A stretch of 15,958 nucleotides of DNA from Oscillospiraceae bacterium (lineage in GTDB: Bacteria; Bacillota; Clostridia; Oscillospirales; Acutalibacteraceae), in the NCBI GenBank assembly GCA_022508705.1, contig JAFLUO010000035.1:1-15958 (forward strand), written 5' to 3'. The translations under genes were made by a program, and so were the position numbers. The notes below the pieces were generated by a model. That model did not search any database. It saw only the letters and a program-made list of their open reading frames with translations, and was not told the DNA's origin. Positions 1-7,445 of the stretch are shown here, piece by piece (position 1 is the first letter of the stretch; each line of letters begins with the position of its first letter).

Positions 1-2
1 GT

Positions 3-143
3 GTTAAAATCGGCGAGCTTGTAATGGAAAAGCTCAAGGCGATTGACGAAGTTGCATACGTTCGTTTTGCTTCCGTTTATAAGCATTTCAAAGACGTTAA
101 CGCATTTATGGACGAGCTTTCGTCCTTCCTTGAGCAAAAATAA
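3..143 (+). CDS. nrdR: Transcriptional repressor NrdR, C-terminal fragment
   Basis: This is the last 46 codons of a gene that begins before the window. The translated tail contains IGELVMEKLKAIDEVAYVRF, then ASVYKHFKDVNAFMDEL, which is the highly conserved end of the ATP-cone domain of NrdR. NrdR is a zinc-finger/ATP-cone regulator that represses ribonucleotide reductase operons when bound to (d)ATP. The zinc ribbon and most of the ATP cone lie upstream and cannot be inspected. The stop codon TAA lies inside a 17-bp tandem duplication that extends into the intergenic DNA. The next gene starts 38 bases downstream on the same strand and is functionally unrelated, so read-through between them is possible but nothing in the gap proves it. 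Confidence 0.88.
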   Translation, partial: VKIGELVMEKLKAIDEVAYVRFASVYKHFKDVNAFMDELSSFLEQK

Positions 144-164
144 TCTTTGAGCAAAAATAATCTT
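130..164. repeat. 17-bp tandem duplication across the nrdR stop codon
   Basis: Two exact copies of a 17-bp unit (TTGAGCAAAAATAATCT) lie head to tail, plus one more matching base. The first copy carries the last nrdR codons and the TAA stop. The second supplies an in-line duplicate of the same end, EQK-stop, in a shifted frame. The coding consequence is nil because translation ends in the first copy. It looks like a recent slippage or duplication event. Confidence 0.85.
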
Positions 165-181
165 ATCGAAGTGATATTATA

Positions 182-1669
182 ATGAGAAAATTTTTCTGTG
201 TTTTACTTTCTTTTTTTATTCTTGTAGCATCTTTGGCAATTTTCCCCTCAGCTTTGGGAATTGAATATACAAGTGAAACGGTTTGGGTAGAAGCGTTAGA
301 GGATGAATATTATTTTTCTGAAAAGACCGATGAAATTATTCAATCTAACAAATTTTATTCAAATATCGGCGGTTGCTATGCCTTTGGAAATTTCTTAGAC
401 GAATATCAAAAAATCGTTTACAACGCAATAGTTGAAAACGAGGGCGGACTTTTAGGTAAAATAGACGAAACAGCACAGACCTCGTCAATAAGTATTCCAT
501 TGGAATTCCCCTACTTTAGCGGTGCACAAGAGGCTGTATCTGAAAAGTTAAAGCTGACAGTTGTTGCAGCATTCTCCTCCGTAATTGATGATTATCCGGA
601 GTATTTTTGGCTGGGCTCTTATTCTTTCAGCTACAGCTTTAATTATATAAGCGCAGATAAAACTCAAATTCAGCTTAAAAGTATTACACTGAAGCCTACG
701 CTTGATACTGCCAGCTATGCAAACTGGAATGTTGTAAAAGAATGCTACTTAGCGCTTTTGGATGCTGTTAAAAGCTTTAAAGTTACAGGCAGTACCCGTT
801 ATGACAAGCTGAAATCCATTCATGACGGCATTTGCAATATGACAACATACACCTTAAATGTACCGATGGCTCACCAGCCAACAGGAGTATTTCTCAAGGG
901 GCAGGCAGTCTGCGAAGGATATGCCGAGTCCTTTAAGCTTCTTTGTGACAGAGAAAGCATTCCCTGCATTATTGTTGTCGGCACGGGTAACGGCGCAGCG
1001 CATGAGTGGAATTACGTTCAAATGGAAGACGGTAAATGGTACGGAATGGACGTAACGTGGGACGATCAAACTGACAAAGGCGATGGTATTTTCTACGATT
1101 ATTTCCTTGTGGGCGGTGAAAGTTTCAATGCCGCTTTCGGTAAAACGAAATTCGGAAACGGCACGGAATCGACAGGAAATCACATTAACACGGGAACTCA
1201 TTTTCCAAACTCCACCTTTGCGTTGACATACCCTTCCATAGCTACTCAAAGCTACACAGGTGTTATACCTATGTGGAATTCCTCAGCTACCTTTGACAAT
1301 ACAAGAAATCTTATGTTTATTCCAAGGGGCGCAGTTGCAAGTCAGCAAATCATTTGCACATATTCCGGTTGGTCGAACAATGCCCCGTCAACAAATAAAG
1401 CGAGTGTTTCGGGCACAACTACCGGCGGAAAGGTTACCATTACAAGCCCTATTTCAAGAACTTATACGATTGTTCGGCGCGGAGATGTTGACAAAACAAA
1501 TTCCGTAAATTCAACCGACTACTCAATCGTTCGTGACATTGCAATGCATAAACGGGCTGAATACACTGACACTGCTCAGTTTGCGGCAGCAGATATGAAC
1601 GGAGACGGTGTAATTGATGGATTTGACGCAATCTACCTTGACCTTTATTACAGAGGACTTGTTGATTAA
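182..1669 (+). CDS. Secreted transglutaminase-like protein with C-terminal dockerin-type module
   Basis: The 495-aa product starts with a signal peptide (MRKFF, then a hydrophobic stretch to about residue 22, likely cut near ALG-IE at 24-28), so it should be exported. Residues about 205-300 match the transglutaminase/papain-like core (PF01841 type). The candidate triad is Cys244 in QAVCEGYAESFKLLC, His274 in AHEWNYVQ and Asp290 in WYGMDVTWDD. Such bacterial domains are usually cysteine proteases or amidases, less often crosslinking enzymes, so the substrate is unknown. The C-terminus (about 434-495) resembles a type I dockerin: two calcium-loop segments, GDVDKTNSVNSTD at 434-446 and DMNGDGVIDGFD at 471-482, each followed by a helix. 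The first loop is less canonical than the second. A dockerin implies attachment to a cohesin scaffold, or a similar extracellular role. The ribosome binding site before the ATG is weak. The gene lies alone between nrdR and a terminator. Confidence 0.82.
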   Translation: MRKFFCVLLSFFILVASLAIFPSALGIEYTSETVWVEALEDEYYFSEKTDEIIQSNKFYSNIGGCYAFGNFLDEYQKIVYNAIVENEGGLLGKIDETAQTSSISIPLEFPYFSGAQEAVSEKLKLTVVAAFSSVIDDYPEYFWLGSYSFSYSFNYISADKTQIQLKSITLKPTLDTASYANWNVVKECYLALLDAVKSFKVTGSTRYDKLKSIHDGICNMTTYTLNVPMAHQPTGVFLKGQAVCEGYAESFKLLCDRESIPCIIVVGTGNGAAHEWNYVQMEDGKWYGMDVTWDDQTDKGDGIFYDYFLVGGESFNAAFGKTKFGNGTESTGNHINTGTHFPNSTFALTYPSIATQSYTGVIPMWNSSATFDNTRNLMFIPRGAVASQQIICTYSGWSNNAPSTNKASVSGTTTGGKVTITSPISRTYTIVRRGDVDKTNSVNSTDYSIVRDIAMHKRAEYTDTAQFAAADMNGDGVIDGFDAIYLDLYYRGLVD

Positions 1670-1671
1670 AC

Positions 1672-1717
1672 AATCACAAAAAAACTCCCCTATTTTGGGG
1701 AGTTAATTTTTGTGATT
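1672..1717. terminator. Bidirectional terminator between convergent genes
   Basis: A long inverted repeat separates the + strand transglutaminase-like gene from the - strand rpmA. The core is AACTCCCC, loop TATTTT, GGGGAGTT. It is extended by an A-run/T-run pairing and by AATCAC against GTGATT, with a two-base bulge at 1705-1706. The core has T-rich sequence downstream on both strands, so it can end transcripts from either side. Confidence 0.88.
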
Positions 1718-1728
1718 TCGTAATTTAA

Positions 1729-2013
1729 TTACTGCTCAACGGGGTAAACGCTGACTTTCTTTCTGTCCTTACCCATTCTCTCAAACTTAACTTTACCGTC
1801 AACAAGAGCGAAAAGTGTATCGTCAGAGCCACGGCCTACGTTGTTGCCGGGGTGAATGTGAGTACCGCGCTGTTTAACAAGAATGTTGCCTGCAAGAACA
1901 AACTGACCGTCTGCTCTCTTTACGCCAAGTCTCTTTGATTCTGAGTCTCTGCCGTTCTTGGTAGAACCCATACCTTTTTTATGAGCAAATAACTGAATGT
2001 TAATCTTAAGCAT
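1729..2013 (-). CDS. rpmA: 50S ribosomal protein bL27 with cleavable N-terminal extension
   Basis: The 94-aa product is bL27 of the large ribosomal subunit, whose N-terminal tail reaches the peptidyl transferase centre. The body is clear from AHKKGMGSTKNGRDSESKRL and the downstream GNILVKQRGTHIHPGNNVG. It begins with the extension MLKINIQLF directly before AHKKG. In Firmicutes this extension is removed by the Prp protease between F and A, which fits the prp gene just upstream. The start codon shares one base with the prp stop (TAATG), and a Shine-Dalgarno-like AGAGGTG sits inside the end of prp, so the two are translationally coupled. It is the last gene of the rplU-prp-rpmA operon. Confidence 0.97.
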   Translation of the reverse strand: MLKINIQLFAHKKGMGSTKNGRDSESKRLGVKRADGQFVLAGNILVKQRGTHIHPGNNVGRGSDDTLFALVDGKVKFERMGKDRKKVSVYPVEQ

Positions 2014-2330
2014 TAAATTGCACCTCTTTCAATTTTTATGTGTTGCGGATACTGACTTTGCAGTTCAGTTAAATGCAGAACCAAACCGTCTGTCAGAACC
2101 TTAGTTTCGGATAAATTCTCATTCGGTATTTCGAATTTCATATACCCGTCACGGACAACTGCGTCCGCTTTGATTTTCTGAACCTCAAGCACCGTGTTTG
2201 CAACTAAATAAGCCGCAGATGAAACTGCACTGCAAACAATGTCCTGTCCCGCTTCCCCTGCTCCCGTGTGGCCGCTGATTTCAAAACCTGAAACCGTGTC
2301 CCCCGAACAGAAGAATTTAACTTTCGTCAT
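2013..2330 (-). CDS. prp: Ribosomal-processing cysteine protease Prp (YsxB family)
   Basis: The 105-aa protein belongs to the Prp/YsxB family, encoded between L21 and L27 in Firmicutes. The expected catalytic residues are visible: His21 in SGHTGAGEAGQD and Cys33 in DIVCSAVSSAAYLVANTV, preceded by Asp30. The known job of the family is to cut the N-terminal extension of bL27 before assembly, and the L27 encoded next to it carries the expected QLF-A site. The length is normal. Both junctions, with rplU and with rpmA, are one-base TAATG overlaps, which points to strict co-translation of the three genes. Confidence 0.93.
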   Translation of the reverse strand: MTKVKFFCSGDTVSGFEISGHTGAGEAGQDIVCSAVSSAAYLVANTVLEVQKIKADAVVRDGYMKFEIPNENLSETKVLTDGLVLHLTELQSQYPQHIKIERGAI

Positions 2331-2641
2331 TATGCGTTAATTGCGGTAATCTCAACCTTTGTGTACGGCTGACGGTGACCCATTTTACGCTTTTCGTTTT
2401 TCTTTGACTTGTAAGTGAAAACGGTAACCTTCTTTGACTTGCCGTTCTTAATAACCTTAGCAGCAACAGTTGCGCCCTCAACGTAAGGAGTGCCTGCTTT
2501 AATGCCGTCATCTGTTCCTACTGCGAGAACCTTGTCAAAGGTAATCTCTGCGTTTTCTTCTGCGTCAAGCTTCTCGATGAAAACTACATCGCCGTCTGTA
2601 ACCTTGTACTGCTTGCCGCCGGTAACAATAATTGCGTACAT
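2330..2641 (-). CDS. rplU: 50S ribosomal protein bL21
   Basis: The 103-aa product is bL21, a 23S rRNA-binding protein of the large subunit. It starts with the diagnostic MYAIIVTGGKQYKVTDGDVV and ends with the conserved KKNEKRKMGHRQPYTKVEI stretch. It is the first gene of the rplU-prp-rpmA operon. An AGGTAGG Shine-Dalgarno sequence lies before an A-run and the ATG. The transcript has an 88-base leader, described separately, that probably controls its expression. Confidence 0.97.
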   Translation of the reverse strand: MYAIIVTGGKQYKVTDGDVVFIEKLDAEENAEITFDKVLAVGTDDGIKAGTPYVEGATVAAKVIKNGKSKKVTVFTYKSKKNEKRKMGHRQPYTKVEITAINA

Positions 2642-2729
2642 TTTTTTACCTACCTTAATATAGACTCGCTATTGAGGGTGGGAAAACCGCTTAACAGTCC
2701 TATAGACAGACTACCCCCTAATATGCGGC
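2642..2729 (-). ncRNA. L21-leader-like 5' UTR of rplU-prp-rpmA
   Basis: The region between the predicted transcription start and rplU can fold. On the - strand the closing stem is AGCCGC (2725-2730) with GCGGT (2686-2690). An inner stem pairs AGTC (2709-2712) with GACT (2696-2699). Ribosomal L21 leaders that autoregulate the L21-L27 operon are known in low-GC Gram-positives (Rfam L21_leader). Position, size and the GC-rich closing stem fit, but I recognised it by context and folding by eye, not by a covariance model. Confidence 0.65.
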
Positions 2730-2735
2730 TTAAAA

Positions 2736-2764
2736 ATAATAACAGAAAAGTGTATTTATGTCAA
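2736..2764 (-). promoter_or_regulatory. Sigma-A-type promoter of rplU operon
   Basis: On the - strand there is a perfect -35 hexamer TTGACA (2759-2764), a 17-base spacer, and the -10 hexamer TATTAT (2736-2741). The predicted start near 2729 coincides with the beginning of the folded leader. This is the strongest promoter match in the window, as expected for ribosomal protein genes. Confidence 0.88.
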
Positions 2765-2808
2765 GAGATTATTTAAAATAATTCGATTAAATTATCCGAT
2801 AAAACGGT

Positions 2809-4527
2809 TTATCCGCCTGAAAGTATATCCGAAATATCGGGAAGCCTTCCAACAAGTCCACCAAGGAAGCTTGTTTCAGATTCTGTTTCTGATTCTGACT
2901 CCGGTTCTGTTTCAGGGGGCTGACCGTAAACGTGAATACAAACGGTAGAGCCTTTTTCAGCATTCTCACCTGCATTGGGAGTTATCTGACACACGCTGTT
3001 TTCCTCATGAGTTCCGTCGTTTTCATCTTCAATAACGGAAACTACGAAGCCTGCTTCCTCAAGAGTAGTTTTAGCACGGTCAACATTATAATCCATTACA
3101 TCGGGAATACGGACATATTCCTTGCCCCTGCTGACCGTTAAAACAAGATCGGTGCCGTAGGGAACTTCCTTCCCAGGCGCAACGCTCTGCTCTATAATGT
3201 AATTTTCAGGAACGGTACTGCTGTATTCTTCCGTTACTGTAATATTAAAGCGCTTTTGCTGACTGTTAATAATTTGATTGTAAGTCAGATTTTGACTTGC
3301 CGTTCCGTAACGGAAATCCTCAACGACAAAGGTTTTAACATCTTGGGCAATGTCTTCCTGCTCAGTCTCAGGTTTATCTGCAAAGAAATGCTCATAAGTT
3401 AAATAACCGCCAAACGCCAAAAGACCTGTTATAAGGATTATTAAAAACGTGATAAGAACTGTTTTCGCAGTTGACGATTCTTCCGGCTCGGGAACGCTTG
3501 GCTGAGTTTTTTCAGGCTGAGCAGGTTTTGGAGGAACGCTGGAACCCGAAAAAGACGAAACAACGTTTCCAGGAGTTGCCGAAAGCTCTTCACGGAGTGT
3601 TTCCGCGTCAAGAGTGCGGTCGTCAGGCTCAATCTGCATTCCGTTCATAAGCGCATTTATAACATAAATCGGAATTATTTCCGCATAGCGCGCAGGTATT
3701 ATAAGCTGATCGTTCACGGAACGGGAAACTGCGTCCTGCGGTACGGTGCCCACAAGTGAACGGTAAATTACCGCTGAGAAAGAATATATATCGGACCATG
3801 TGCCGAAATTGTAGTTATATCCGTACTGCTCCAATGGAGTATATCCGTCAAAAAATTCGGGAGTTAAATCACTGTTTTCCAAATGAGCCTCGTTAATTGA
3901 AAAGCCAGTTAAATGAAGCTTTCCGTCACGGCCGATAAGCAAACTGTCGGGGTTTATTCCGCCGTGAATTATTCCTACGCCGTGAATGCTTAAAAGCGCG
4001 GAAAGAACGGGCATAAACAGTACCTTAGCCTTGCTCCAGTTAAGATAACCCGTTTGGCTTTTAAGCAGAAATTCACGCAGAGTAATACTTTCAATATGCT
4101 CCGAAATAACGTAAGCCGTGTTGTTGCTTTCGATAATATCCACCACGGGAACAAGCGCTGAAAGCCCTCTAAGCCTTGCGAGCTTTCGCCACATATCAAG
4201 AAATTTCCCGAGATATTTTTGGAATAGCTCTTCACAGCCTTCATTTACAAAAAGGCTTGGGCTGTCTATTCTCCTCGTTACAAACTGTTCGGGCAAAAAT
4301 TCACGAACCGTAACGGGTGAATTTCTGACCGAGTCATAGCCCATATACGTAGCGCCCTCAGAATTGGCGCTTATCATTTTTCCGATAATATATCTGTCAC
4401 CGATATGGCTTTTAAGCGGAAGATACGGCGAAATTTGCGGTGTATTCGCATAAAAACCGCAATTGGGGCATTTTTCTTCACCGAAAAGTTCATTCATGCA
4501 ACCCATGCAAAGATCGTCAATGTTCAT
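2809..4527 (-). CDS. Membrane PASTA protein with zinc ribbon and predicted inactive kinase domain
   Basis: The 572-aa protein has four parts. Residues 7-23 form a zinc-ribbon-like CxxC...CxxC (C7, C10, C20, C23). Residues about 45-315 have the Ser/Thr protein kinase fold of the PASTA-kinase (PrkC/Stk) group. A Pro/Glu linker leads to one membrane segment at about 356-376. Two PASTA-like modules lie outside, at about 398-468 and 471-536, followed by an acidic Glu/Ser stretch and a tail ending ISDILSGG. PASTA kinases sense cell-wall fragments and phosphorylate division and wall enzymes. Here every catalytic motif is changed: the glycine loop is lost, the VAIK lysine is Arg75, HRD reads HGG (188-190), the KPEN equivalent reads NPDS, and DFG reads GFS (208-210). 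The APE-like PLEQY and the structural Asp246 remain. It is probably a pseudokinase receptor or scaffold. An AGGGG ribosome binding site supports the start. Confidence 0.85.
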   Translation of the reverse strand: MNIDDLCMGCMNELFGEEKCPNCGFYANTPQISPYLPLKSHIGDRYIIGKMISANSEGATYMGYDSVRNSPVTVREFLPEQFVTRRIDSPSLFVNEGCEELFQKYLGKFLDMWRKLARLRGLSALVPVVDIIESNNTAYVISEHIESITLREFLLKSQTGYLNWSKAKVLFMPVLSALLSIHGVGIIHGGINPDSLLIGRDGKLHLTGFSINEAHLENSDLTPEFFDGYTPLEQYGYNYNFGTWSDIYSFSAVIYRSLVGTVPQDAVSRSVNDQLIIPARYAEIIPIYVINALMNGMQIEPDDRTLDAETLREELSATPGNVVSSFSGSSVPPKPAQPEKTQPSVPEPEESSTAKTVLITFLIILITGLLAFGGYLTYEHFFADKPETEQEDIAQDVKTFVVEDFRYGTASQNLTYNQIINSQQKRFNITVTEEYSSTVPENYIIEQSVAPGKEVPYGTDLVLTVSRGKEYVRIPDVMDYNVDRAKTTLEEAGFVVSVIEDENDGTHEENSVCQITPNAGENAEKGSTVCIHVYGQPPETEPESESETESETSFLGGLVGRLPDISDILSGG

Positions 4528-4568
4528 ATGCTTTCCCCTTATTGTTTTAGCATTATTTTCTAATTTAA

Positions 4569-4597
4569 ATGATATATCAGAGTTTGCTTAAAGTCAA
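4569..4597 (-). promoter_or_regulatory. Predicted promoter of the PASTA pseudokinase gene
   Basis: On the - strand TTGACT (4592-4597) and TATCAT (4569-4574) are separated by exactly 17 bases, each one mismatch from consensus. It lies in the 82-base gap after the FAD-protein gene, so the pseudokinase gene can be transcribed independently. No clear hairpin terminator is visible between the two genes, so read-through from the upstream operon is also possible. Confidence 0.65.
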
Positions 4598-4609
4598 ATT
4601 ACAAAATTA

Positions 4610-6205
4610 TTACGATTCATCACAAAGTACCGCTTCAGCGCATTTTACACCGTCAACAGCGGCAGATACTATTCCGCCTGCATAGCCTGCGCCCTCGCCC
4701 GAGGGGAAAACGCCTCGGATGTTCGTCTGATAAAACTCATCGCGCAAAATACGCACAGGTGACGAGCTTCTCGTTTCAGGAGCAGTTAAAACTGCATCCT
4801 TCATGGCAAATCCGCTGATTTTTTTGTCCATTTGCAAAAGTGCATCACGCATTGTAGCAGTAACCTTTTGGGGCAGACATTTTGAAATGTCGCCCATTGT
4901 AACTCCCGTTGTAAAAGAGGGCTTAACCGAGCCGATTTTTGTTGAAGCTCTGCCGTCAAGAAAATCGCCCACAAGGTGAGCCGGTGCGCTGTAATCGGAT
5001 CCGCCGAGCCTAAATGCTTTTTCTTCAATTTCACGCTGTAAATCAAAACCCGACAAAACACTGTTATCGGGAAAATCCTCAGGCTCAACGCCAACGAGTA
5101 TTGCGGCATTTGCGTTTTCTTTATCACGGGCATATTCGCTCATGCCGTTCGTTACAATTCCGCCACTCTGGGACGAAGCGCACACAACCGTTCCGCCCGG
5201 GCACATACAAAATGTATAAGCACCCCTGCCGTGGGGCGGATGGCACGCCATTTTATAATCGGCGGCTTTCAGCAACGGGTGCCCGTTAAATCTGCCGTAC
5301 TGCCGTTCATTGATAAACTCCTGAGGATGCTCAATTCTTGCGCCTACCGAAAAAGGCTTTTGCATCATATTTATTCCGTGAGACAAGAGCATTTCAACAG
5401 TATCTCTTGAGCTGTGTCCTATTGACACAATTAAAGCATCAGTTTCAATATCAGTGGTTTTGCCGTTTTTATCCATTAAAGTCACGCCTTGAATAAAGCC
5501 GTTTGCAACGATAATATCGGTAAGTTCTGTTTCAAAATAAATCTTTCCGCCAAGGGACAAAACCTCTTCACGAATGCTTTTTACAACACGCTTTAGATTA
5601 TCAGTACCGATATGCGGCTTTGCGTTAACTAAAATATCGTCAGGAGCGCCGTGTTTAACAAATTCTTCAAACACAAATCTGCAACGGCTGTCTTTTATTC
5701 CCGTTGTAAGCTTGCCGTCGGAAAAAGTTCCTGCGCCACCCTCACCGTACTGAATATTTGAGCGTTCATTAAGTATTCTGTTGTTCCAGAAATTTAATAC
5801 GTCCCCAGTTCGGGTGTCTACGTCTGCTCCACGCTCAACGACTATTGGGTTACAGCCGCTCCTTGCCAAAATGAGAGCCGCAAACATTCCCGCAGGGCCG
5901 AAACCTGCAATAACGGGAGAATATTTATTGTTCCGCTTATTTTCAGGAAGAGAATAAACGTATTTTTCACATTTAACTATTTTAGGGTTATTAAGCCTTT
6001 CTTGTAGAAAATCTTCATCGCCGTCAACTGTCACGTCTACAGTATAAACAAACTGAACCGAGTCCCGTCGGCAGTCAACACTGCGCCTGTAAATTTCAGC
6101 CTTAATAATATTTTCTCTTTTTATTTTGAGCGCACGGGCAGTCGAATCCACAATTTCCTGAAAGCCGCTGTCAAGGCTCATTTTAATATCACTTACTCTG
6201 AGCAT
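4610..6205 (-). CDS. FAD-dependent dehydrogenase-like protein (COG2509 family)
   Basis: The 531-aa protein matches the uncharacterised FAD-dependent dehydrogenase family COG2509. A roughly 90-residue N-terminal domain typical of the family (RALKIKRENIIKAEIYRRSV at 24-43) precedes a Rossmann FAD site, AGFGPAGMFAALILARSG at 100-117, with Glu124 in VVERG as the likely ribose ligand. Further family blocks are GEGGAGTFSDGKLTTG from 154 and a C-terminal FPSGEGAGYAGGIVSAAVDG. No membrane segment or signal peptide is seen, so it should be cytosolic. The family has no firmly assigned substrate, so none is given here. It overlaps the upstream HI0933-family flavoprotein gene by 17 bases and is the last gene of a four-gene operon. 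Confidence 0.88.
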   Translation of the reverse strand: MLRVSDIKMSLDSGFQEIVDSTARALKIKRENIIKAEIYRRSVDCRRDSVQFVYTVDVTVDGDEDFLQERLNNPKIVKCEKYVYSLPENKRNNKYSPVIAGFGPAGMFAALILARSGCNPIVVERGADVDTRTGDVLNFWNNRILNERSNIQYGEGGAGTFSDGKLTTGIKDSRCRFVFEEFVKHGAPDDILVNAKPHIGTDNLKRVVKSIREEVLSLGGKIYFETELTDIIVANGFIQGVTLMDKNGKTTDIETDALIVSIGHSSRDTVEMLLSHGINMMQKPFSVGARIEHPQEFINERQYGRFNGHPLLKAADYKMACHPPHGRGAYTFCMCPGGTVVCASSQSGGIVTNGMSEYARDKENANAAILVGVEPEDFPDNSVLSGFDLQREIEEKAFRLGGSDYSAPAHLVGDFLDGRASTKIGSVKPSFTTGVTMGDISKCLPQKVTATMRDALLQMDKKISGFAMKDAVLTAPETRSSSPVRILRDEFYQTNIRGVFPSGEGAGYAGGIVSAAVDGVKCAEAVLCDES

Positions 6206-7445
6206 TGTTTATCCTTTCCGCAATGCTTTTGCCTGCCGTTCTGCCCGAGCTCCACGCCCATTGAAGATTATACCCGCCGCAGTCTCCGTCAACGTCCAAC
6301 GCCTCGCCGCAGCAGTAAACACCTGAAACTATTTTTGACTCCATAGTTTCAGGGTTAAATTCAGCGCATTTTACTCCGCCTGCGGTTACCTGCGCAAACT
6401 CAAAACTGCGTGAGTTTTTAATTTTGATGTTCCAACATTTTAACACTTCGGAAATCTTGTTTATTTCGGCATCGCTTAAAGCATTTACCCTGCCGTTTAC
6501 GGCAATTCCGCACTCTTTCATAATTGTTATGCAAAGCTGCTTGTTAATTATTCCGCTGAGCATATTTTCACAAAGCCCCGTATCTTTCTCACGCCTTAAA
6601 ATAAGGTACGAATGAAGCTCTTCTGCCGAAAAATCGGGAGCTAAATCAAGATGTATCTGTATATCGTTTGACGGCGACATAGAAACAAAGCGCGAAAGCT
6701 GCATAATGGGGATTCCCGAAAGTCCGTAATCAGTAAACTGCACCTCACCGAAATTGTTATATTCCTTTTTACCGTCAATTATGAGTTCAACGCCGCAAAC
6801 GGAGCGTATTCCTTTCAGCGATTTTGTAAAATCGTCACAGTTAAGGGAAACGAGCGCAGGAGCAACGGGCGTTACGGTATGCCCTAACATTTTTAAAAGG
6901 TCGTAGCTGTCGCCGTCTGTTCCGTGTATTTTGGCGGCTTTTCCGCCTGCGGCGACTATTACATAATCAAATCTGTCACGGTTGTTGACCACAATTTTTC
7001 TTGAAAATGCGGTGCTTACCTCTTTAAGATGCACCGCTCTGTAATCGCAGACAAATTTTACTCCCAGCCGCTCACATTCAAAACGCAAGGCATCAAGCAC
7101 AGACGAGGCCTGATTTGAAAGAGGATAAACTCTGCCCTCTTCCTCCGTTCTTGTGTAAAGCCCCATAGCGTTAAAAAACTCTATATTGCTTTTAGGGCTA
7201 AAACGGTGAAGTGACGATTTTGCAAATTCAGCATCTCCCCTGTAACCAGCATTTTCGGCATTCATATTCGTAATATTACACCTGCCGTTGCCTGTAACAA
7301 GGAGTTTTTTGCCCACTCTCGTCAATTTTTCAAGTATAGTGACCTCAACATCGTTTTTGTCAGCCACATTATTCATAAGTTCAATAGCGGCGCACATCCC
7401 CGACGCTCCGCCGCCAATAACAGCGACTTTAGTCACTTTTCTCAC
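6189..7445 (-). CDS. HI0933/BaiN-family NAD(P)/FAD-dependent oxidoreductase
   Basis: The 418-aa flavoprotein belongs to the HI0933 family (PF03486; also labelled BaiN/RdsA or aminoacetone-oxidase-like). It has the dinucleotide-binding start VAVIGGGASGMCAAIEL at 8-24, the family signature VGKKLLVTGNGRCNITN at 44-60, EGRVYPLSNQASSVLDALR after 102, and the C-terminal CGEALDVDGDCGGYNLQWAW block. A role in bile-acid reduction has been proposed for one clostridial member (BaiN), but this sequence alone does not support that substrate. The start is GTG, overlapping the TGA of the metalloregulator gene (GTGA), so translation is coupled. Its own 3' end overlaps the COG2509 gene. Two distinct FAD proteins in one metalloregulator operon suggest a redox or metal-linked task. 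Confidence 0.88.
   Translation of the reverse strand: MRKVTKVAVIGGGASGMCAAIELMNNVADKNDVEVTILEKLTRVGKKLLVTGNGRCNITNMNAENAGYRGDAEFAKSSLHRFSPKSNIEFFNAMGLYTRTEEEGRVYPLSNQASSVLDALRFECERLGVKFVCDYRAVHLKEVSTAFSRKIVVNNRDRFDYVIVAAGGKAAKIHGTDGDSYDLLKMLGHTVTPVAPALVSLNCDDFTKSLKGIRSVCGVELIIDGKKEYNNFGEVQFTDYGLSGIPIMQLSRFVSMSPSNDIQIHLDLAPDFSAEELHSYLILRREKDTGLCENMLSGIINKQLCITIMKECGIAVNGRVNALSDAEINKISEVLKCWNIKIKNSRSFEFAQVTAGGVKCAEFNPETMESKIVSGVYCCGEALDVDGDCGGYNLQWAWSSGRTAGKSIAERINNAQSK

Noticed and set aside
2765..2808. AT-only inverted repeats downstream of the pseudokinase gene as a terminator
   Set aside because: The stems are short and AT-rich with weak T-runs, so I could not call a convincing terminator before the rplU promoter.
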